From positions 677,838 through 741,837 of the forward strand of contig NZ_SODP01000002.1 in NCBI RefSeq assembly GCF_004365355.1: 64,000 nt of DNA. The letters are read 5' to 3'. This DNA is from Kribbella pratensis. GTDB lineage: Bacteria > Actinomycetota > Actinomycetes > Propionibacteriales > Kribbellaceae. A model generated the notes under the pieces. The model was not told the DNA's origin and searched no databases. It saw nothing but the letters and a program-made list of their open reading frames with translations. The translations under genes were made by a program, and so were the position numbers. Positions 58,203-64,000 of this stretch are shown piece by piece; the stretch's first letter is position 1, and every line of letters begins with the position of its first letter.

Positions 58203-60479
58203 CTACCGGATCCGAGATCCCACGGCCAGCTGCCCGAGGGCGATCCCGGCGTCCGTCGGCGGCACCCGGCGATGCCGCAGTACGGCGAAGCCGGCACCGG
58301 TCAACGCCCTGGTAGTTGCCGATAGCAACACTTTGTTGACGAACACGCCGCCGGACAGCCCGACGGTGGTCAGTCCTTCGGCGGCGCGGACCCGTTCGGC
58401 CAGCGTCACCATCAGCTCGGCCAGACCCCGGTGGAACCGGGCGCTCACGACGCTCGGCGCGACCCCGGCCAGCACATCCCGCACGACCGCGGCCAGCACC
58501 GGCCCCGGGTCGATCTGGTCCGCGTCGACCTCGAACTCGTAGCCGCCGAGTCCTCGATCGGACGAGGCCAGTCCCTCCAGCTCGATCGCCGCCTGCGCCT
58601 CGTAACCGGCCCGGTGACACACCCCGGCCAGCGACGAGACCGCATCGAACAACCTGCCCATGCTGGACGTCGGCGCACACGCGATGTCGTGAGCCAACTG
58701 AGCCTCGAGCAGGTCCAGCTCCGGACCGCGGCACGCCTGCACCGACGGCAGTCGCGGATCCCAGCGCAGTCCCGCGGCGCGCAGATGCGACAACGCCATC
58801 CGGCACGGGTTGTGCACCCCGGCATCGCCGCCCGGCAGCGGCACGTACTTCAGATGTGCATACCTCTCGAAGCCGTCGTACCCGGTCAGCAGCACCTCGC
58901 CGCCCCACACCGCGCCGTCGTCGCCGTACCCGGTCCCGTCGAAGGCGAACCCGATGATCTCGCCGTCGTACCGGTGCTCCGCCATCAACGACGCGAGGTG
59001 CGCATGGTGATGCTGTACGCCGATCACCGGGCGACCGTCAGCGTGCCGCTCGGCCCACTGCCGCGACCGGTACGCCGGGTGCTTATCCGTCACGAGCAGC
59101 TCGGGCCGGACACCGGTCAGCCTCTCGAGGTGCTGCTCGGCACGCTCGAAGGCCTGCAAGGTCGCGAGGTCGTCCATGTCGCCGACATGGGCCGAGAGCC
59201 AGGCGAGGCGACCTTCGCCGAGGCAGAACGTGTTCTTCAGGTCACCACCGACCGCCAGCGCGGGCCGGACCGGGACGGGCAGGTCGACAGGGAACGGCGC
59301 ATACCCGCGAGACCGCCGTACCGGTAGCTCGGTGCTGTCGACGATCCGTACGACGGAGTCGTCGCAGGGGACGTGGATCGGGCGGTCGTGACCGAGCCAC
59401 GCGTCGGCCAGACCGGCCAGCCGGGTCATCGCCTCGTCGTCGGCGGTCACGATCGGCTCGCCGGACAGATTGCCGCTCGTCATCACCAGCACCCCGGGAC
59501 CGGGCTGGTCGAACAGGAACTGGTGCAGCGGCGTGTACGGCAGCATCACGCCGAGATCAGGGTTGCCGGGGGCAACGGCTTCGGCAACGGCCGCACCCGG
59601 CCGGCGCCGAAGCAGCACGATCGGGTGGCGGATGCCGGTCAGCAGCTCCTCCTCGTCGGCGTCGACCTCAGCGATCCGCCGGGCCGTGCCGAGATCGGCG
59701 GCCATCACCGCGAACGGCTTGTCACCCCGGTCCTTGCGCTTGCGCAGCGTCGTCACCACGGCCTGATCGGCGGCGTCACAGACGAGATGGAAACCGCCGA
59801 TCCCCTTCACCGCGAGGATCGCCCCGTCGACCAGCAGCGCGTGCGCCACCGCCAGCGCGTCCTCGTCGTGCGCCGGCTCCAGCCCGGGCTGCACGAGTTG
59901 CAGCCGCGGGCCGCAGGCCGGGCAGGCGATCGGCTGGGCGTGGAACCTGCGGTCGGCGGGATCGGCGTACTCGCGGGCGCAGTCAGGGCAGAGCGGGAAC
60001 TCCGACATCGTGGTGGCGGGCCGGTCGTAGGGCAGGCCGGTGATGATCGTGAAGCGGGGACCGCAATTGGTGCAGCTGATGAACGGATGCCGGTACCGCC
60101 GGTCGGACGGATCGGTGAATTCGGACCAGCAGTCCGCGCAGGTCGCCACGTCCGGTGACACCAGCGTGCGGCCGGCTCCGGCGGTGGAGTCGAGGATGGT
60201 GAACTCGGTCCCGCCCAGCACCGGCAGCGACTCGACGGCGACGGTCGAGACCACGGCCAACGGCGGAGCGGCGGTGCGGATGCGGCCCGCGAAGTCGGTC
60301 ACCGCCGCCTCGGGACCTTCGACCTCCGCGACGACTCCGGACGCGGTGTTGCCGACCTGGCCGGACAGCCCGAGTTCCCGCGCCAGGGAGTACACGAACG
60401 GGCGGAAGCCGACGCCCTGGACGACGCCCGTGACCAGCATCCGGCTGCGTACCCGTTCCGGTTCGTTCGTGAGGCTCAC
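58203..60479 (-). CDS. hypF: Carbamoyltransferase HypF
   Basis: A 758-residue enzyme that makes thiocarboxamide on HypE from carbamoyl phosphate. Domains in order: acylphosphatase (VTGVVQGVGFRPFVYSLAREL, about 16-36), two Zn-finger pairs (CADCWSEF, CTNCGPRF, CPDCAREY, CPACGPRL, about 115-200), YrdC-like (LAVKGIGGFHLVCDA, VMLPYTPLHQFLF) and Kae1-like (VQHHHAHLASLMAEH, GLSGGVFVNKVLL). GTG 60479 is preferred because the sequence before it holds an inverted repeat. GTG 60533 would add 18 unconserved-looking residues. Confidence 0.9.
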   Translation of the reverse strand: MSLTNEPERVRSRMLVTGVVQGVGFRPFVYSLARELGLSGQVGNTASGVVAEVEGPEAAVTDFAGRIRTAAPPLAVVSTVAVESLPVLGGTEFTILDSTAGAGRTLVSPDVATCADCWSEFTDPSDRRYRHPFISCTNCGPRFTIITGLPYDRPATTMSEFPLCPDCAREYADPADRRFHAQPIACPACGPRLQLVQPGLEPAHDEDALAVAHALLVDGAILAVKGIGGFHLVCDAADQAVVTTLRKRKDRGDKPFAVMAADLGTARRIAEVDADEEELLTGIRHPIVLLRRRPGAAVAEAVAPGNPDLGVMLPYTPLHQFLFDQPGPGVLVMTSGNLSGEPIVTADDEAMTRLAGLADAWLGHDRPIHVPCDDSVVRIVDSTELPVRRSRGYAPFPVDLPVPVRPALAVGGDLKNTFCLGEGRLAWLSAHVGDMDDLATLQAFERAEQHLERLTGVRPELLVTDKHPAYRSRQWAERHADGRPVIGVQHHHAHLASLMAEHRYDGEIIGFAFDGTGYGDDGAVWGGEVLLTGYDGFERYAHLKYVPLPGGDAGVHNPCRMALSHLRAAGLRWDPRLPSVQACRGPELDLLEAQLAHDIACAPTSSMGRLFDAVSSLAGVCHRAGYEAQAAIELEGLASSDRGLGGYEFEVDADQIDPGPVLAAVVRDVLAGVAPSVVSARFHRGLAELMVTLAERVRAAEGLTTVGLSGGVFVNKVLLSATTRALTGAGFAVLRHRRVPPTDAGIALGQLAVGSRIR

Positions 60480-60500
60480 CCCGCCGGGCGAAAAGAAATG

Positions 60501-60529
60501 GCGAATTCCGCGATCAGCGGACAATTCGC
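60501..60529. promoter_or_regulatory. Inverted repeat at the hypF start region
   Basis: GCGAATT (60501-60507) and AATTCGC (60523-60529) are perfect 7-bp arms 15 bases apart, in the gap between the two candidate hypF starts and downstream of the XRE gene. A dimeric regulator could bind here. Confidence 0.35.
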
Positions 60530-60563
60530 ACACTAAACCCCCCGACCGGTCGCATGCCAGAGA

Positions 60564-61031
60564 TCACGGACCGAAGATCTCGTGCACCTTGCGGAGGTCG
60601 CGCAGGCGCGGTTCGGTGTCGCCGCGCAGCCACCGGCTGATGGTCCGCACCGACACCCCGATCCGCTGCGCGGCCGCCTCCTGGGACAGGCCCTGGCCCC
60701 GCAGCACGCCGATCAGCCAATCGGCGAACGGCTCGGCCACCGGCTGCACCCGGCGGACGCCGGCGCCGTGCAGGACCTCGACCTCGACCCCGTCGGGGAA
60801 GATCCGCACGGTCACGTCGAAGACGTTGTCCTTCGCCCCGGCCGCGGCCAGCAGCGCGTCCGTGATGGCGTGGTACAGCGCCTGCCGCTCCTCGGTCTCC
60901 AGGGTGACCGGCTCGAGCGCCTCGCGGACGAACTGCTCGGCGTCCGGCAGCGATCCCGGCCGGGCCGCGAAGACCTGGGAGGCCACGACCACGGGCGAGA
61001 CGAACACCTCGCGACCGGGATCGTCGTCCAT
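60564..61031 (-). CDS. XRE-type helix-turn-helix regulator of the hydrogenase locus
   Basis: A 155-residue protein. The first 100 residues form an unfamiliar domain (LYHAITDALLAAAGAKDNVFDVTVRIFPDGVEVEVLHGAG). Residues about 108-145 are a Cro/CI-type helix-turn-helix (GVLRGQGLSQEAAAQRIGVSVRTISRWLRGDTEPR). It lies between hypF and the divergent structural genes, so control of both is likely. The signal is unknown. HTH at the C-terminus with a novel N-domain is less common than the reverse. Confidence 0.85.
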   Translation of the reverse strand: MDDDPGREVFVSPVVVASQVFAARPGSLPDAEQFVREALEPVTLETEERQALYHAITDALLAAAGAKDNVFDVTVRIFPDGVEVEVLHGAGVRRVQPVAEPFADWLIGVLRGQGLSQEAAAQRIGVSVRTISRWLRGDTEPRLRDLRKVHEIFGP

Positions 61032-61126
61032 TGGCCGAGAATATCGGTGGAAGCGGGGTTAAAAAGCTCCTCCGGAATGTCCTGGAATCGCCGAATCCCG
61101 GATTTCCGGACACCGCCATTAATAGC

Positions 61127-61171
61127 AGACACAAGTGTCTGTCCGTCGGCCCGCGACCGTCGTACGGTCGA
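61127..61171. promoter_or_regulatory. Two palindromes upstream of the hydrogenase structural genes
   Basis: CAGACAC AA GTGTCTG (61127-61142) and CGACCGT CGT ACGGTCG (61155-61171) both have perfect 7-bp arms. They lie 38-82 bp before the small-subunit start, in the 177-bp gap to the XRE gene. The TTAATAG at about 61119-61125 could be a -10 element. They are the best candidates for regulator sites. Confidence 0.45.
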
Positions 61172-61208
61172 AACGATCGGCATTCCGTGAGTGACGGAGG
61201 GTGGGGTC

Positions 61209-62279
61209 GTGTCCACGACGCTGGAACCGGGGCAGGCGCAGCAGGAGACCGACGAGGGTGTCGTCCACATCCTCTGGATGAACGGCGGACTGAGCTGCGA
61301 CGGCGATTCGGTCGCCCTGACCGCCGCCACCCAGCCGAGTATCGAGGAGATCGTCCTCGGCGCCCTGCCCGGGCTGCCGCGGATCGCGGTGCACTGGCCG
61401 CTGATCGACTTCGAGTGCGGGCCCGAGACCGGTGCGGACAACTTCATCGCGTGGTGGCACAAGGCCGACCGCGGCGAACTCGAGCCGTTCGTGCTGGTGG
61501 TCGAGGGCTCGATCCCGAACGAGGCGATCCACGGGGACGGCTACTGGGCCGGCTTCGGCAACAACCCGGCCACCGGGCAGCCGATGAAGACGTCGGAGTG
61601 GCTGGACCGGCTGGCCCCGAAGGCCACCGCGGTCGTGGCCGTCGGCACGTGTGCGACGTACGGCGGGATCCACGCGATGGCGGGTAACCCGACCGGCGCG
61701 ATGGGAGTGCCCGACTACCTCGGCTGGAGCTGGAAGTCCAAGGCCGGGCTGCCGATCGTCTGCGTACCAGGTTGCCCCATCCACCCCGACAACCTGTCCG
61801 AGACGCTCGTCTACCTGCTGTACCAGGTCGCCGGCCAGGCCCCGATGATCCCGCTGGACGCCGAGCTGCGGCCGCAGTGGCTGTTCGGCCGGACCGTGCA
61901 CGAAGGGTGTGACCGGGCCGGGTACTACGAGCAGGGCGACTTCGCCAAGGAGTACGGCTCGCCCAAGTGCCTGGTGAAACTGGGTTGCTGGGGTCCGGTG
62001 GTCAACTGCAACGTGCCCAAGCGCGGCTGGATCAACGGCGTCGGCGGCTGCCCGAACGTCGGCGGTATCTGCATCGCCTGCACGATGCCCGGCTTCCCGG
62101 ACAAATTCATGCCGTTCATGGACGAACCGCCGGGCAGCAAGGTCTCCACCACCGCGTCGATGGTCTACGGCACCGTCATCCGCCGGCTCCGCAAGTACAC
62201 CCAGAACGCCGGCAACAAGGAACCGAAGTGGCGGCGCAAGGGCTCCGAACTCGCCACCGGCTACGAGAAGGTGTGGTAG
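61209..62279 (+). CDS. hhyS: [NiFe]-hydrogenase small subunit, group 1h-like
   Basis: A 356-residue Fe-S subunit. The proximal-cluster motif WMNGGLSCDGDSV has Cys30 and then Asp33 in place of the usual second Cys. A 3-Cys/1-Asp proximal cluster is characteristic of the group 1h (formerly group 5) actinobacterial-type, oxygen-tolerant, high-affinity hydrogenases. Other cluster motifs are VGTCATYGGI, VPGCPIHPDN, GCWGPVVNCNVPKRGW and GGICIACTMPGFPD. There is no twin-arginine signal, so the enzyme is cytoplasmic-facing. GGAGGG stands six bases before GTG 61209. Three bases separate it from the large-subunit gene. Confidence 0.88.
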   Translation: MSTTLEPGQAQQETDEGVVHILWMNGGLSCDGDSVALTAATQPSIEEIVLGALPGLPRIAVHWPLIDFECGPETGADNFIAWWHKADRGELEPFVLVVEGSIPNEAIHGDGYWAGFGNNPATGQPMKTSEWLDRLAPKATAVVAVGTCATYGGIHAMAGNPTGAMGVPDYLGWSWKSKAGLPIVCVPGCPIHPDNLSETLVYLLYQVAGQAPMIPLDAELRPQWLFGRTVHEGCDRAGYYEQGDFAKEYGSPKCLVKLGCWGPVVNCNVPKRGWINGVGGCPNVGGICIACTMPGFPDKFMPFMDEPPGSKVSTTASMVYGTVIRRLRKYTQNAGNKEPKWRRKGSELATGYEKVW

Positions 62280-62282
62280 GCC

Positions 62283-64000
62283 ATGACGACCACCGATCCC
62301 AAAGTCAGGCCCGAGACGACCGGCTCGCAGAGCTCCGACGTCGTCGAGATGGCCTGGGACCCGATCACCCGGATCGTCGGCAGCCTCGGCATCTACGCGA
62401 ACGTGAACTTCAAGTCCAAGACCGTCGAGGAGTGCCACAGCACCTCGTCGATCTTCCGCGGCTACAGCATCTTCATGAAGGGCAAGGACCCGCGCGACGC
62501 GCATTTCATCACCAGCCGGATCTGCGGGATCTGCGGCGACAACCACGCCACCTGCTCGGTCTACGCGCAGAACATGGCCTACGGCGTCGCGCCGCCGCAC
62601 CTCGGCGAGTGGATCGTGAACCTCGGCGAGGCAGCGGAGTACATGTTCGACCACAACATCTTCCAGGAGAACCTGGTCGGGGTGGACTACTGCGAGCGGA
62701 TGGTCAAGGAGACCAACCCGGGCGTCCTCGAGCTGGCGAACCGGACCGAGGCGCCGCACGCCGGCGACCACGGCTACCGGACCATCGGCGACATCATGCG
62801 CTCGCTCAACCCGCTGGAGGGTGAGTTCTACCGCGAGGCACTGCACGTCAGCCGCTACACCCGCGAGATGTTCTGCCTGATGGAGGGCCGGCACGTCCAC
62901 CCGTCGACGCTCTACCCGGGCGGTGTCGGCACGGTCGCGACCATCCAGCTCTTCACCGACTACCTGACCCGACTGATGCGCTACATCGAGTTCATGAAGA
63001 AGGTCGTGCCGCTGCACGACGATCTGTTCGACTTCTTCTACGAGGCGCTGCCCGGCTACGAGCACGTCGGCGAGCGGCGGATCCTGCTCGGCTGCTGGGG
63101 CAGTCTGCAGGACCCGGCGATCTGCGACTTCGACTACCGGACCATGGAGGCCTGGGGCCGGCGGATGTTCGTCACCCCGGGCGTGATCGTGGACGGCAAG
63201 CTGATCACGAACAGCCTCGTCGACATCAACCTCGGTCTGCGAATCCTGCTCGGCAGCTCGTACTACGAGGACTGGGCCGACGGATCGCACGAGAAGTTCG
63301 TCGATGTCGATCCGCTCGGCAACCCGATCGACGTCCGGCATCCGTGGAACCAGCACACCCTGCCCAAGCCGCAGAAACGCGACTTCTCCAACGCCTACAG
63401 CTGGACCATGTCCCCGCGCTGGTTCGACGGCAAGGACCACCTCGCCCTCGACACCGGCGGCGGACCGATCGCCCGGCTCTGGTCGACGGCACTGTCCGGT
63501 CTGGTCAACACCGACTACGTCCAGGCCACCGGGCACAGCGTGAAGATCCAGCTCCCGCGGACCGCGCTCAAACCGGCCACGGAGTACGAGTGGAAGATCC
63601 CGCAGTGGAGCAACGCGCTCGAGCGGAACCGGGCCCGGACCTACTTCCAGGCGTACGCCGCCGCGCTCGCGCTGCACTTCTGCGAGAAGGCGATGGCCGA
63701 GGTCCGCGCCGGCCGGACCGAGACGTGGACGCCGTTCAAGGTGCCCGACGACGCGATCTCCTGCGGCTTCACCGAGGCCGTCCGGGGCGTGCTGTCCCAC
63801 CACATGGTGATCCGGGACGGCAAGATCGCGAACTACCACCCGTACCCGCCGACCCCGTGGAACGGCAGCGTCCGGGACAGCTACGGCACCCCGGGTCCGT
63901 ACGAGGACGCCGTCCAGAACACGCCGATCTTCGAGGAGAATCCACCGGAGCGGTTCAAGGGCATCGACATCATGCGGGCGGTCCGCAGCTTCGACCCCTG
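62283..64000 (+). CDS. hhyL: [NiFe]-hydrogenase large subunit, group 1h-like (3' end beyond window)
   Basis: The first 572 codons of the catalytic subunit. The N-terminal L1 motif is RICGICGDNHATC (Cys81, Cys84, His88), supplying two of the four Ni ligands. Typical blocks such as ITRIVGSLGIY, GRHVHPSTLYPGGV and LLGCWGSLQDP follow. The window stops after the DP codons and two bases (TG) of the Cys codon of the C-terminal L2 motif DPCxxC. The cytoplasmic enzyme should oxidise H2, in related enzymes at atmospheric concentrations. Confidence 0.9.
   Translation, partial: MTTTDPKVRPETTGSQSSDVVEMAWDPITRIVGSLGIYANVNFKSKTVEECHSTSSIFRGYSIFMKGKDPRDAHFITSRICGICGDNHATCSVYAQNMAYGVAPPHLGEWIVNLGEAAEYMFDHNIFQENLVGVDYCERMVKETNPGVLELANRTEAPHAGDHGYRTIGDIMRSLNPLEGEFYREALHVSRYTREMFCLMEGRHVHPSTLYPGGVGTVATIQLFTDYLTRLMRYIEFMKKVVPLHDDLFDFFYEALPGYEHVGERRILLGCWGSLQDPAICDFDYRTMEAWGRRMFVTPGVIVDGKLITNSLVDINLGLRILLGSSYYEDWADGSHEKFVDVDPLGNPIDVRHPWNQHTLPKPQKRDFSNAYSWTMSPRWFDGKDHLALDTGGGPIARLWSTALSGLVNTDYVQATGHSVKIQLPRTALKPATEYEWKIPQWSNALERNRARTYFQAYAAALALHFCEKAMAEVRAGRTETWTPFKVPDDAISCGFTEAVRGVLSHHMVIRDGKIANYHPYPPTPWNGSVRDSYGTPGPYEDAVQNTPIFEENPPERFKGIDIMRAVRSFDP

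Noticed and set aside
61119-63839. A 906-codon open frame on the minus strand across the hydrogenase structural genes
   Set aside because: The plus strand encodes well-conserved hydrogenase subunits. The antisense product is low in complexity and has no start signal.
1-64000. tRNA, rRNA, transposase and integrase genes
   Set aside because: I looked for T-loop-like GGTTCGA contexts, rRNA-like stretches and transposase or integrase motifs and found none that I could support.

Overview
This window looks like a chromosomal segment of a high-GC actinomycete. The gene content (actinobacterial acyl-CoA carboxylases with an epsilon subunit, mycothiol-type enzymes, a DUF222/HNH '13E12' element with a LexA box, a GlnR-type operator and a group 1h-like [NiFe]-hydrogenase) fits a soil Actinomycetota such as Kribbella or another member of the Nocardioidales/Propionibacteriales. 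That genus-level guess is inference from style and content. I see no rRNA, tRNA or CRISPR array.

Layout. 1-5.4 kb: a partial unknown gene, acyl-CoA carboxylase beta and epsilon subunits, a small conserved protein, then a Maf-methyltransferase fusion and a DUF885 peptidase on the minus strand. 5.5-9.0 kb: a zinc metallopeptidase, a YjbR protein, and a divergent MFS exporter/TetR pair with repeated operators. 9.0-13.2 kb: a five-gene MoxR/DUF58/DUF4129 operon. 13.2-20.4 kb: an Eis-like acetyltransferase, a maleylpyruvate-isomerase-like protein, a MerR-controlled acyl-CoA catabolic operon with a strong palindrome, and a MarR-controlled flavin/F420-type reductase-hemerythrin fusion. 20.4-30.2 kb: one tightly overlapping minus-strand nitrate-assimilation operon (narK, molybdopterin nitrate reductase, a NasB-like module fused in frame to NirB, NirD, uroporphyrinogen-III synthase with a DNA-binding domain, sirohydrochlorin chelatase, a small membrane protein). 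Two GlnR-type sites lie in front of it. It can be read as import of nitrate, reduction to nitrite and ammonium, and supply of the siroheme that NirB needs.

30.3-36.2 kb: an MMPL transporter followed by a decayed region: a minus-strand gene remnant with a 236-bp tandem duplication, a DUF222/HNH pseudogene broken by two single-base deletions but still carrying an intact LexA box, minisatellite-like sequence and another gene remnant. 36.2-48.7 kb: a YdeI/DUF1905 protein, a large LuxR-type ATPase regulator, an Nramp-like transporter without the canonical metal motifs, a nucleotidyltransferase, two SMP-30 lactonase paralogues with an Lrp regulator, acyl-CoA carboxylase alpha chain, SMI1/KNR4 and VOC proteins, and a membrane-anchored cyclophilin. 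48.7-54.5 kb: exported proteins (GH76, SpoIID/LytB, PGRP-type amidase, an unknown secreted protein) and a Gly/Asp-rich membrane protein.

54.6-64.0 kb: a hydrogenase locus with hypA-hypB forward, hypF-hypC-hypD-hypE plus an XRE-type regulator in reverse, then the small and large structural subunits forward. The window ends inside the large-subunit gene, in the Cys codon of its C-terminal DPC metal-binding motif. The hyp genes provide all six core maturation proteins (HypA-F) for the enzyme encoded beside them.
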